This document shows positions 15,504 to 24,143 of a stretch of 64,000 nucleotides of DNA, one piece after another. This DNA comes from DATCMH01 sp036563505 (lineage in GTDB: Bacteria; Pseudomonadota; Alphaproteobacteria; Rhizobiales; Beijerinckiaceae), in NCBI GenBank assembly GCA_036563505.1, contig DATCMH010000022.1, forward strand, positions 1 to 64,000, given 5' to 3'. The notes under the pieces were generated by a model, which did no database searches, had not been told where the DNA came from, and saw only the letters and a program-made list of their open reading frames with translations. The stretch's first letter is position 1, and each line of letters opens with the position of its first letter. A program made the translations under genes and the position numbers.

Positions 15504-16276
15504 CCGACCAGCCCCTCCTCTCCGTCCGCGGCCTGACCAAGCATTACGGCCCGCGCCTCGGTTGCGCCGACATCGGTTTCGACCTTGACGAAGGCGAGGT
15601 GCTGGCGGTGGTGGGCGAGTCGGGCTCCGGCAAGTCGACCCTGCTCTCCTGCCTCTCGACGGAGCTTGCGCCCACGGCCGGCACGGTCCGCTACCGCATG
15701 CGCGACGGCGTCACCCGCGACGTGTTTTCCTTGAGCGAAGCCGAGCGCCGCGTCCTGATGCGGACGGATTGGGGATTCATCCGCCAGGACGCCGCCCAGG
15801 GCCTTCGCATGGGCGTCTCGGCGGGCGGCAACGTCGGCGAGCGTCAGATGGCGGTCGGGGCGCGGCACTACGGCCAGATCCGCGCCACGGCCCTCGATTG
15901 GCTCAACAAGGTGGAGATCGAGGTCGACCGGGTCGACGACGCCCCGAAAACCTTCTCGGGCGGCATGCGTCAGCGCCTGCAGATCGCCCGCAACCTCGTG
16001 ACGCAACCGCGCCTCGTCCTCATGGACGAGCCGACCTCCGGCCTCGACGTCTCGGTACAGGCGCGCCTCCTCGACCTCATCCGCGGCCTCGTCAGCGAGC
16101 TCGGCCTCGCGGTGATCATCGTCACCCATGATTTGGCCGTGGCGCGTCTCCTCTCGCACCGCGTCCTCGTGATGCGCGGCGGCCGCGCCGTCGAGACGGG
16201 CCTGACCGACCAGGTGCTCGACGACCCGCGCGAGGCTTACACCCAGCTCCTCGTCTCCTCCGTCCTGGCGGCCTGA
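15500..16276 (+). CDS. phnK: C-P lyase ATPase PhnK
   Basis: PhnK (258 residues) is an ABC-type ATPase that binds the PhnGHIJ core on PhnJ and is required for phosphonate use. It is not a transporter subunit. Walker A GESGSGKSTLLS, the signature FSGGMRQRLQIARNL, Walker B LVLMDEPTSGLDVS and the switch His in VIIVTHDLAV are present, and the length is standard. Its start overlaps phnJ by 4 nt and phnL follows 2 nt after its stop. Confidence 0.94.
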   Translation: MTDQPLLSVRGLTKHYGPRLGCADIGFDLDEGEVLAVVGESGSGKSTLLSCLSTELAPTAGTVRYRMRDGVTRDVFSLSEAERRVLMRTDWGFIRQDAAQGLRMGVSAGGNVGERQMAVGARHYGQIRATALDWLNKVEIEVDRVDDAPKTFSGGMRQRLQIARNLVTQPRLVLMDEPTSGLDVSVQARLLDLIRGLVSELGLAVIIVTHDLAVARLLSHRVLVMRGGRAVETGLTDQVLDDPREAYTQLLVSSVLAA

Positions 16277-16278
16277 CC

Positions 16279-16983
16279 ATGACCCCTCTCGTGCGGCTCG
16301 ACGCGGTGTCGAAGACCTTCATCCTGCACCTGCGCGGCGAGGCGCGCCTCGAGGTGGTGCGCGACGTGTCGCTCGCCGCCCATCCGGGCGAGTGCGTCGT
16401 GCTCGGCGGACCGTCCGGGGCGGGCAAGTCGAGCCTCCTCAAGATGATCTTCGGCAACTACCGCTGCGATGCCGGCCGCATCCTGGTGCGCGACGGTGAC
16501 GCTCTCGTCGACGTGGCGGCGGCCGAACCGCGGCGCATCCTGGCGCTTCGCCGCACGACGCTCGGCTACGTGTCCCAGTTCCTGCGCGTCATCCCGCGGG
16601 TGGGAGCGCTCGACATCGTGACGGCGGCGGGCCGGGAGGGCGGGCTCGCGCCTGACGCGGCCCGGGCGCGGGCGCAGGAGCTGCTGGAGCGGCTCAACGT
16701 GCCCGCCCGCCTCTGGTCCCTGCCGCCGGCGACCTTCTCCGGCGGCGAGCAGCAGCGCGTCAACATCGCCCGCGGCTTCGTCGCCGAACGTCCGGTGCTC
16801 CTCCTCGACGAGCCCACCGCCTCCCTCGACGCGAAGAACCGCGCCGTGGTCGTGGAGCTGATCGCGGCGAAGAAGGCCGCGGGCACCGCGATCATCGGCA
16901 TCTTCCACGACGAGGACGTGCGCGAGGCGGTGGCCGACACCGTCGTCGACGTGACGCACTTCGCTGCTAAGGCCGCCGCCTGA
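16279..16983 (+). CDS. phnL: C-P lyase ATPase PhnL
   Basis: PhnL (234 residues) is the second ABC-type protein of the pathway and is needed with PhnG, H and I for formation of the triphosphoribosyl-phosphonate. It has Walker A GGPSGAGKSSLLK, signature FSGGEQQRVNIARGF, Walker B PVLLLDEPTASLDA and a His in IFHDEDVREAV, which separates PhnL from PhnK-type switch regions. It begins 2 nt after phnK and is followed 14 nt later by phnM. Confidence 0.94.
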   Translation: MTPLVRLDAVSKTFILHLRGEARLEVVRDVSLAAHPGECVVLGGPSGAGKSSLLKMIFGNYRCDAGRILVRDGDALVDVAAAEPRRILALRRTTLGYVSQFLRVIPRVGALDIVTAAGREGGLAPDAARARAQELLERLNVPARLWSLPPATFSGGEQQRVNIARGFVAERPVLLLDEPTASLDAKNRAVVVELIAAKKAAGTAIIGIFHDEDVREAVADTVVDVTHFAAKAAA

Positions 16984-16997
16984 CCTCCGGGATCGCC

Positions 16998-18140
16998 ATG
17001 ACCGACCTTGCCGTCATCGAGAACGCCACCCTCGTGCTGCCCGACCGCGTGGAGCGCGGCTGGCTCGCGGTGGCGGCGGGCCGCATCGTCGAGATCGGCC
17101 AAGGCCGGGCGCCCGAGCGCGGCCTCGACCTCAAGGGCGACCACCTCCTCCCGGGCCTCGTCGAGCTGCACACCGATCACCTCGAGAGCCACTACGCGCC
17201 CCGCCCGAAGGTGCGCTGGCATCCGCTGGGCGCCGTGCTCGCCTACGACGCCCAGATCGCGGCGTCGGGCATCACCACCGTGTTCGACTCATTGCGCGCC
17301 GGCGTCGACATCGACGGCGGCGGCCTCGGCGCCGAGCTGATGGACCTCGCCGGCGCCATCGACGAGGCGCGCTGCCAGGAGCTCTTTCGCGCCGATCACT
17401 GCACGCATCTGCGCTGCGAGATCCCCTCGCCCGACGTGGTCGAGACGGTCCAGGCCTTCGTCGCGCGGTTCCCGGTCGGCCTGATCTCGCTCATGGATCA
17501 CACGCCGGGCCAGCGACAGTTCAGGGACCTTGCCAAGTACTTCGTCTATTACGGCGGCAAGACCGGCAAGGACCGGGACGAGATCGACCGGGCTGTCGCC
17601 GAGAAGCAGCGCCTCAATGGCGAGCGCTCGGCCATGAACCGTCCGGCGCTCGTGGCGCTCGCCCGCGACCGTGCCATCCCCCTCGCGAGCCACGACGACA
17701 CCACGCTCGACGAGGTGGAGCAGTCGGCGGCGGAGGGCGCCGTGCTCGCCGAGTTCCCGACGACCGTCGAGGCCGCCGCGGCGAGCCGGGGCAAGGGCCT
17801 CACGGTCATGATGGGCGCACCGAACCTGATCCGCGGCGGCTCGCATTCGGGCAACGTCGCCGCCGAGACCCTCGCGCGGGAGGGCATGCTCGACATCCTC
17901 TCCTCGGATTACGTCCCGGCGAGCCTCCTGATGGCGGCCTTCGACCTGCCGCGGCGCGTGCCGGGCATCGACCTGTCCCAGGCCGTCGCGACCGTGACGC
18001 TCAATCCCGCCAAGGCCACGGGGCTCGACGACCGCGGCGCCCTCCGGCCGGGGCTCCGCGCCGACCTCGTGCGGGTGCAGGTCGCCGGCGAGGTGCCGGT
18101 CGTCCGCCAGGTCTGGCGGCAGGGTCGGCCGGTCGCGTGA
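16998..18140 (+). CDS. phnM: Alpha-D-ribose 1-methylphosphonate 5-triphosphate diphosphatase PhnM
   Basis: PhnM (380 residues) is an amidohydrolase-fold enzyme that removes pyrophosphate from the triphosphoribosyl-phosphonate to give the monophosphate used by PhnJ. The metal-binding HTDHLESHYAPRP motif near residue 56, the later LISLMDHTPGQRQF block, SHDDTT and the C-terminal SSDYVP Asp are all visible. The last 4 nt overlap phnN (18137-18140). The position between phnL and phnN is the classical order. Confidence 0.95.
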   Translation: MTDLAVIENATLVLPDRVERGWLAVAAGRIVEIGQGRAPERGLDLKGDHLLPGLVELHTDHLESHYAPRPKVRWHPLGAVLAYDAQIAASGITTVFDSLRAGVDIDGGGLGAELMDLAGAIDEARCQELFRADHCTHLRCEIPSPDVVETVQAFVARFPVGLISLMDHTPGQRQFRDLAKYFVYYGGKTGKDRDEIDRAVAEKQRLNGERSAMNRPALVALARDRAIPLASHDDTTLDEVEQSAAEGAVLAEFPTTVEAAAASRGKGLTVMMGAPNLIRGGSHSGNVAAETLAREGMLDILSSDYVPASLLMAAFDLPRRVPGIDLSQAVATVTLNPAKATGLDDRGALRPGLRADLVRVQVAGEVPVVRQVWRQGRPVA

Positions 18141-18742
18141 TGGGGGGCTTCGTCCTCCTCGTCGGTCCGAGCGGCGCCGGCAAGGACACGCTGTTGCGGT
18201 TGGTCCGCGAGCGGCTCGGCGGCGACCCGCGCTTTCTGTTCCCGCGTCGCCTGATCACCCGCCCCTGCGACCGCTGGGAGGACCACGATCCGATCGACTG
18301 GACCGCCTTCGAGCGCGGCGAGACTGAGGGCACCTTTGCGCTGAGCTGGCGAGCCCATGGTCTGGGCTACGCGCTCCCCGGGAGCGCCCTCGCGCAGGTG
18401 CGCGCCGGCGGGATCGCGACGTGCAACGTATCGCGAGCGAAGGTCGAGGAGGCCTGCCTGCGCCTGCCGGTCGCCGCCGTCGTGGAGGTCACGGCCTCGC
18501 CCGAGGTTCTGGCAGCGCGGATCGCGGCCCGGGGACGGGAAGCGGGCTTCGCCGCGCGCCAGCGTGCCCTTCGCGCCGCCGAGCTGTCCTGCCGCGCGGA
18601 CGTCGTCATCCGCAACGAGGGAAGCGCCGCGGAGGCGGCCGCGCGGCTCGTGGCCCTTCTCGAGGGTTTGGCTCAACGCGCGCCGTCCGAAGCGCCGGTG
18701 ACGAGTCGGGCGGCGAGCCGTTCCGCCACCGCGTCCGGGTAG
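18137..18742 (+). CDS. phnN: Ribose 1,5-bisphosphate phosphokinase PhnN
   Basis: PhnN (201 residues) phosphorylates ribose 1,5-bisphosphate to PRPP, recycling the ribose released by C-P bond cleavage. It is a guanylate-kinase-like P-loop protein: GPSGAGKDTLLRL near residue 10, RRLITRPCDR, and FALSWRAHGLGYALP as the substrate region. The C-terminal 20 residues are Ala/Ser-rich and unconserved. It closes the phn operon; the convergent kup remnant ends 57 nt away. phnO and phnP are absent from the locus. Confidence 0.94.
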   Translation: MMGGFVLLVGPSGAGKDTLLRLVRERLGGDPRFLFPRRLITRPCDRWEDHDPIDWTAFERGETEGTFALSWRAHGLGYALPGSALAQVRAGGIATCNVSRAKVEEACLRLPVAAVVEVTASPEVLAARIAARGREAGFAARQRALRAAELSCRADVVIRNEGSAAEAAARLVALLEGLAQRAPSEAPVTSRAASRSATASG

Positions 18743-18798
18743 CATTCGGCTCTATCAACGGCGATCGACCGCCGTTCGTGCCGCATCGTCCGCGTCCC

Positions 18799-20721
18799 CT
18801 AGACAGTCACCTGCGACCCGACTTCGACGGCCCGGCCCGTCGGAATGCGGAAGTGCTCCGTCACGTCGGAGGCGCTGCGGGCCAGGCTGATGAACAGGTT
18901 GTCCTGCCACAACGGCATGTCAGACTGGGCCGAGGGCCGGATCGAGCGGCGGGACAGGAAGAACGAGGTGCGCATCACCTCGAAGGGAAACTCCGGCACC
19001 CTTCAGGCCGACAGCCCTGCTGGCACGTTCGGCACCTCCATGAAGCCGAAGCGCAGGGTCACGCGCAGGAAGTGTTCCGACAGGCGCTCGACGGTGGACC
19101 GGCTCGCCTCGTCGACGCGGGGCGTGTCCTCGGTGATGACGTGCAGGATCACGTTCTGCTCGTGCAGCACCTTGTTGTGCTTCAGGTTGTGCATGAGCGC
19201 CGAGGGCGCGTTGCCGGGGCTGCCGCTCAAGAAAACGGCGGTGCCCTTCACGCGCTCGGGGGCGCGCCGCTCCAGCATGGCGACGAGCTCCGGGAGGGAC
19301 ACCTCCTCCTTGCGCGCCTTCTCGGACAGGATCGTCGTGCCCCGGCGCCAGGTGATCATCACCAGCATGAGCGCGCCGGCCACGACGAGGGGCATCCAGC
19401 CGCCCTCGTGCACCTTGAGCAGGTTGGCCGACAGGAACACCCCGTCGATGAGGAGGAACGGCGCGATCGCGAGCGCCGCGGCAGCGGCCGACCAGCGCCA
19501 GCAATGGCGCAAGGTCAGGTAGGCGAGGACGGCCGTGACCACCATCGTGCCCGTCACCGCGATGCCGTAGGCGGCGGCCAGCGCGCTCGACGATTTAAAG
19601 GTGACGACGAGGAGCACGACGGCGACGAGCAGGTACCCATTCACCTTCGGGATGTAGATCTGTCCCTTTTCAGTCTCAGAGGTGCGCCGGACCTCGAAGC
19701 GCGGCAGGAGGCCGAGCTGGATCGCCTGCTGGGTGAGCGAGAAGGCGCCGGTGATCACGGCCTGGCTCGCGATGATGGTGGCCATCGTCGCCAGCACGAC
19801 CATCGGCAGCAGCGCCCAGGACGGGTAGAGCAGGTAGAACGGGTTCTCCAGCCGCTCAGGGTAGGCCAGCAGCATCGCGCCCTGGCCGAGATAGTTGAGC
19901 GCCAGCGCGGGCAGGACGAGGCCGATCCAGGCAAGCTGGATCGGCTTGCGCCCGAAATGCCCCATATCGGCGTAGAGCGCCTCGGCGCCCGTGACCGCCA
20001 GGAACACGGCGCCGAGCGCGAACAGGCCGGCCATGCCGTGGTTCGTCAGGAACCGGATGCCGTGCGTGGGGCTGAGGGCGCCCAAGATGCTCATGTCGTC
20101 CGCGAGATGCACCAGGCCGCCGACCGCCATGGCCACGAACCACACCGCCGTGATCGGGCCGAAGACCACGGCCACCGCCGCCGTGCCCCGGCTCTGGACG
20201 GCAAAGAGCGCGACCAAGATCGCAAGGCTGATCGGCAAGACGTAGGGCTCCAGCGCCGGGGTGATCAGCTTCAGGCCCTCCACCGCGGAGAGCACGGAGA
20301 TCGCCGGCGTGATGATGGCGTCGCCGTAGAACAACGCCGCACCGGCCATGCCGAGCCCGATCACCAGGGCGCCGCCGTGCCCCATGACGCGCTGGACGAG
20401 GGCCATGAGGGCGAGTGTGCCGCCCTCGCCGTTGTTGTCCATGCGCATGACGAGCAGCACGTATTTGAGCGTCACGATGACGATCAGCGCCCAGAGCACG
20501 AGCGACACAACGCCGAACACCATCTCGCGGGTGAGCGCGCCGCCGGCGGCCGCGGCGGTGAGGCTTTCCTTCAGCGCGTAGAGCGGGCTCGTGCCGATGT
20601 CGCCGTAGACGACCCCGACCGAGCCCAGCGCGAGCGTCCAGAACCCGGCCCGTCGCGGCGCCGCGCGCGGCACGTCGGGGGAGGAGGGGGCGGTCTCGGT
20701 CGGCGAGGCAGTGCTGGCCAT
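18799..20721 (-). pseudogene. kup: Kup potassium uptake protein, split by an in-frame TGA
   Basis: Kup is a proton-coupled low-affinity K+ importer with about 12 membrane helices and a cytoplasmic tail. The first 572 codons from ATG 20721 encode the membrane part (VYGDIGTSPLYALKE start, GALSPTHGIRFLTNHGM, FFGDAI-type FYGDAIITPAIS) and the beginning of the tail (FGFMEVPNVPAGLSA). A TGA at 19005-19003 then interrupts the frame. The same frame continues for 67 codons with the normal Kup ending (RTSFFLSRRSIRPS, MPLWQDNLFISLARSA, GRAVEVGSQVTV) to a TAG at 18799. One base change in a CGA, TGC or TGG codon would explain it. Whether the tail is essential here is unknown; a sequence error is possible. 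The intact length, about 640 codons, is normal. Confidence 0.85.
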
Positions 20722-20918
20722 GTGCGGAGTGTCCGGAGCGAGTGGCGTCCTGCGCCACCTCGCGGCAGCTACTCCCGAGAACCCACCAGCGCAGCCGTCC
20801 CGTCGCGCCGAGCGGCCGTTTACATATGACTTTCCTATGCGCGCGACCTCGCGCGCGGGTTCGTTCCCCGTCATGGTCGTCGGGCTGCGAGGAGCGCGTC
20901 GGGCGGCGGCGGAGATCG
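20722..20918. other. Divergent promoter region between kup and the KdpD-like kinase
   Basis: The 197 bp separate kup (leftward) from the sensor kinase (rightward). Open frames from the kinase extend through it but are Arg/Ser-rich and unlike any kinase start. I found no clear inverted repeat. Both promoters should lie here, and shared regulation by the KdpE-like protein is plausible. Confidence 0.4.
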
Positions 20919-22457
20919 GTGTTGGAGCGCGGTGACGGATCGGAGCGGGAGGGCTTGCGGAGCTACGGCGTCGCGGGCCTCGCGGTCGTCGCGGCGCTGG
21001 GCGTCGCGGAGCTGCTGCGCCCGGCGGTGGGCATCGAGAACGTCGACCTCGTCTTCCTGACCGCGGTGGTGGGCGTCGCCGCCACGGGCGGGCTCGGCCC
21101 ATCGCTCGCGGCCGCCTTCGCCAGCGTGCTGGCCTACAATTTCTTCTTCATCCCGCCGGTCTTCACTTTCGAGGTGGCGGACGCCAAGAACCTGGCGACG
21201 CTCGTCTTCTTCGCCGTCGTCACGGTCGTCGTCAGCAACCTCGCGGCCCGGGTGCGCGCCCAGGCGCTCGCCGCGAAGGAGCGGGCGCGGTCGACGCAGG
21301 CGCTCTACGCTTTCAGCCGTCACATCGCCGGAATCGCGGATCGGGACGCTCTCGCGGAGGCCGCGGCCGAGCGCATGGCCGACCTCCTCGACCGGGACGT
21401 CATCGTGCTGCTTCCCGGCCCCGACGGGCTCGCCGCCGCGGCGGCGTCCAACCCGGCCGGGGACGTGGTCGAGGACATCGAGCTCGAGGCCCTGCGCGCC
21501 TCCTGGGTGGCCGGCGAATGGGTCGGGCGCGATGCCATGCGGATCGGCGGGCACCTGTTCTACCCGCTGCGCGCCGCCTCCGGTCCGGTGGGCCTCGTGG
21601 CCCTCTCGCGGGAGGGCGGGCGCGAGCCCCTGAGCCCCGACGAGGAGCGCCTGTTCGGCTCCCTCGCCGGCCAGGTCGCCGGCGCCCTGGAGCGCATGGA
21701 CCTGGGGCGCGAGCGCGACGAAGCGCGAGTCGCGGTCGAGAACGAGCGACTGCGCGCGGCGCTCCTCAGCTCGCTCTCGCACGACCTCAAGACCCCGCTC
21801 GCCTCCATCACCGGCGCGGTCACGGCACTGCGGGCCGGGCCCGGCCTTTACGACGGCGCGGCGCACGACGTGCTGACAGTGACGATCCAGGACGAGGCGG
21901 AGCGCATGACGCGCTTCGTGACCAACCTCCTCGACATGACCCGCATCGAGGCGGGCGGGATCACGCTCGACCGGAGCGCCATCGACCTCGGCGAGGTGGT
22001 CGGAACGGCCCTGCAGCGCACGGCGCGGACGCTCGCGGGTCACGAGGTCGTCATCGACCTCGCGCCCGACCTGCCCATGCTGCACCTCGACGCGGTGCTG
22101 CTCGAGCAGGTGCTGGTCAACCTTCTCGACAACGCCGCCAAATACGCCCCGGCCGGCTCCCTCGTCACCGTCGCGGGCCGACCCGCGGGCGACGATGTGA
22201 GCCTCACGGTCGCGGACGAGGGGCCCGGCCTGCCGCCGGGCGATGAGGAACGGGTGTTCGACAAGTTCTACCGCGCCGCGGCCGACGACCGCCGCCGAGC
22301 GGGCACGGGCCTCGGCCTCGCGATCTGCCGGGGGTTCATGGAAGCGCTCGGGGGACGGATCAGCGCTGCCAACCGCGCGGACGGCCCCGGCGCGATCGTT
22401 ACCCTCGCCTTTCCGTCGAGCCTCGTCGCCCCGCCACGCCGGGAAGACGTCGCGTGA
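20919..22457 (+). CDS. KdpD-like sensor histidine kinase without the N-terminal KdpD/USP domains
   Basis: The 512-residue kinase matches the C-terminal half of KdpD: a four-helix membrane region (about 10-110; the segment AYNFFFIPPVFTFEV is typical), a GAF-like domain (about 130-260), HisKA with phosphoacceptor H288 in LSSLSHDLKTPLASITG, and an ATPase domain with VNLLDNAAKYAP, DEGPGLPPG and GTGLGLAICRGF. Full KdpD is about 890 residues, with a K+-linked N-terminal domain absent here. I chose GTG 20919 behind GGAG (TTG 20922 is also possible). It overlaps its regulator by 4 nt. No kdpFABC genes are nearby; kup lies divergently, so K+ control is inferred. Confidence 0.85.
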   Translation: MLERGDGSEREGLRSYGVAGLAVVAALGVAELLRPAVGIENVDLVFLTAVVGVAATGGLGPSLAAAFASVLAYNFFFIPPVFTFEVADAKNLATLVFFAVVTVVVSNLAARVRAQALAAKERARSTQALYAFSRHIAGIADRDALAEAAAERMADLLDRDVIVLLPGPDGLAAAAASNPAGDVVEDIELEALRASWVAGEWVGRDAMRIGGHLFYPLRAASGPVGLVALSREGGREPLSPDEERLFGSLAGQVAGALERMDLGRERDEARVAVENERLRAALLSSLSHDLKTPLASITGAVTALRAGPGLYDGAAHDVLTVTIQDEAERMTRFVTNLLDMTRIEAGGITLDRSAIDLGEVVGTALQRTARTLAGHEVVIDLAPDLPMLHLDAVLLEQVLVNLLDNAAKYAPAGSLVTVAGRPAGDDVSLTVADEGPGLPPGDEERVFDKFYRAAADDRRRAGTGLGLAICRGFMEALGGRISAANRADGPGAIVTLAFPSSLVAPPRREDVA

Positions 22458-23149
22458 GCGGCGGCCTGCCGATCCTCGTCGTCGACGACGAGCCCTCGCT
22501 CCGGCGCCTCCTGCGCACGAGCCTCGACGCGCAAGGCTACCGCGTGCTGGAGGCCGGCACGGGCCGCGGGGCGATCGAGATCATCGCGCACGATGCGCCG
22601 GAGGTGGTGCCGCTCGATCTCGGCCTCCCCGACATGGACGGCCTGGAGGTGATCCGGCGCGTGCGGGCGAACGGCGCGACGACGCCCATCATCGTGCTCT
22701 CCAGCCGCGGCGACGAGCGCGGCAAGGTCGCCGCCCTCGACCTCGGCGCGGACGATTACGTCACCAAGCCCTTCGGCATGAGCGAGCTCGTCGCCCGCAT
22801 CCGCACCGCACTGCGCCATCGCCTGCGGCAGGACGGCGCAGCGACCCCTGTGTTCACGAGCGGCGACCTCACCGTCGACCTGACCCGTCGCCTCGTCTCG
22901 GTGCAAGACCGCGAGGTCAAGCTGTCCAACAAGGAATGGGACATCCTCAAGCTCCTTGTCGTGAACGCGGGCAAGGTGCTCACCCATCGCGCCATCATGG
23001 AGCGGGTCTGGGGACCGACGGTGGACGTGCAGTACCTGCGCATCTACGTGCGCCAGCTGCGCCAGAAGATCGAGGAGCATCCGAACCGCCCTCGTCACAT
23101 CCTGACGGAGACCGGGGTCGGCTATCGTCTCGCGACCCCGTCTCCCTGA
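22454..23149 (+). CDS. KdpE-like OmpR-family response regulator
   Basis: The 231-residue regulator has a receiver domain with the acidic pocket (VVDDEPSLRR), phosphoacceptor Asp in PLDLGLPDMDG, the conserved Lys in DYVTKPFGM, and a C-terminal winged helix (VKLSNKEWDILKLLV to RQLRQKIEEHPNRPRHILTETGVGYRL), closest to KdpE. It starts inside the stop codon of the kinase gene (4-nt overlap). It probably regulates kup or another K+ transporter elsewhere, because the Kdp ATPase genes are not adjacent. Confidence 0.9.
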   Translation: MSGGLPILVVDDEPSLRRLLRTSLDAQGYRVLEAGTGRGAIEIIAHDAPEVVPLDLGLPDMDGLEVIRRVRANGATTPIIVLSSRGDERGKVAALDLGADDYVTKPFGMSELVARIRTALRHRLRQDGAATPVFTSGDLTVDLTRRLVSVQDREVKLSNKEWDILKLLVVNAGKVLTHRAIMERVWGPTVDVQYLRIYVRQLRQKIEEHPNRPRHILTETGVGYRLATPSP

Positions 23150-23278
23150 CCGGCGTCGGGCGGGCCCTCGAACGCTCGTCGCAGCCCGGCCGATCGCGTC
23201 AACATTGTCCCGTTCGTCCGGGAACCTCCCGCGCGTCCAGCGCTTGACGCGCGGGCACCGCCGAGGGGGAGAGCCGCC

Positions 23279-24127
23279 ATGACGCCGTCGAACCAAGATC
23301 AAATCGCCGCGCCCGGCACCGAGGCCGAGATGACGCCGCAGGCGGATCACGGCGAGGAGAGCTATAAGGGCGCGGGCCGGCTTACCGGACGCGCGGCCAT
23401 CATCACCGGCGGCGACTCAGGGATCGGGCGGGCGGTGGCCATCGCCTATGCCCGCGAGGGCGCCGACGTGCTGATCGCCTACCTCAACGAGCAGGAGGAT
23501 GCGGATGCCCGGGAGACCGCGCGCCACGTCGAGGCGGCCGGGCGGCGCTGCGTGCTGATGCCGGGCGACCTCGCGGACCCCGCCCATTGCCGGGCCGTCG
23601 TGGAGCGGGCCGTCTCGGAGTTCGGGCGCCTCGACGTGCTCGTCAACAACGCCGCCTTCCAGCGCACCTACGCCTCGATTGAGGACATCTCGGACGAGGA
23701 ATGGGACTACACGTTCCAGACTAATATCGCGGCGATGTTCCGCCTCGCGAAGGCTGCGGTGCCCCACATGCGCCCGGGCTCGTCCATCATCAACACGACC
23801 TCGATCCAGTCGGACAAGCCGAGCCCGATGCTGCTCGCCTATGCCTCGACGAAGGGCGCGATCTCGAATTTCACGGCGGGCCTCGCCCAGATGCTGGGAG
23901 AGAAGGGCATCCGGGTGAACGGGGTGGCGCCGGGCCCGATCTGGACGCCGCTGATCCCTTCCACCATGCCCCCCGAGAAGGTGAAGAGCTTCGGCAAGGA
24001 CACGCCGCTCGGCCGTCCCGGCCAGCCGCGGGAGCTCGCCGGCATCTTCGTTCTGCTGGCCTCCGACGAGGGCAGCTACATGACCGGCGGCATCCATGCC
24101 GTCACGGGCGGGACCCCTCTGCTCTGA
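23279..24127 (+). CDS. SDR family oxidoreductase (YghA/YhdF-like)
   Basis: This 282-residue short-chain dehydrogenase has the NADP-binding TGGDSGIGRAVAIAYAREGA motif (near residue 42), NNAA in the middle, the catalytic Ser in NTTSIQSD and YASTK (Tyr and Lys). The first 40 residues (QADHGEESYKGAGRL) are the extension typical of the YghA/YhdF group, which reduces aldehydes or sugars and is often stress-induced. The start has a strong binding site (GAGGGGGAGAG). The patatin gene begins 16 nt after its stop, so they are likely co-transcribed. The true substrate is unknown. Confidence 0.9.
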   Translation: MTPSNQDQIAAPGTEAEMTPQADHGEESYKGAGRLTGRAAIITGGDSGIGRAVAIAYAREGADVLIAYLNEQEDADARETARHVEAAGRRCVLMPGDLADPAHCRAVVERAVSEFGRLDVLVNNAAFQRTYASIEDISDEEWDYTFQTNIAAMFRLAKAAVPHMRPGSSIINTTSIQSDKPSPMLLAYASTKGAISNFTAGLAQMLGEKGIRVNGVAPGPIWTPLIPSTMPPEKVKSFGKDTPLGRPGQPRELAGIFVLLASDEGSYMTGGIHAVTGGTPLL

Positions 24128-24143
24128 GAAGCGTTGCCCATCC

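Noticed and set aside
18999..19005. Selenocysteine at the kup TGA
   Set aside because: Kup is not a known selenoprotein, no hairpin resembling a SECIS element was seen, and a point change or error is simpler.
18421..20829. An 802-residue open frame antisense to kup
   Set aside because: It is His/Asp/Arg-rich, covers phnN and kup on the opposite reading, and has no family features.
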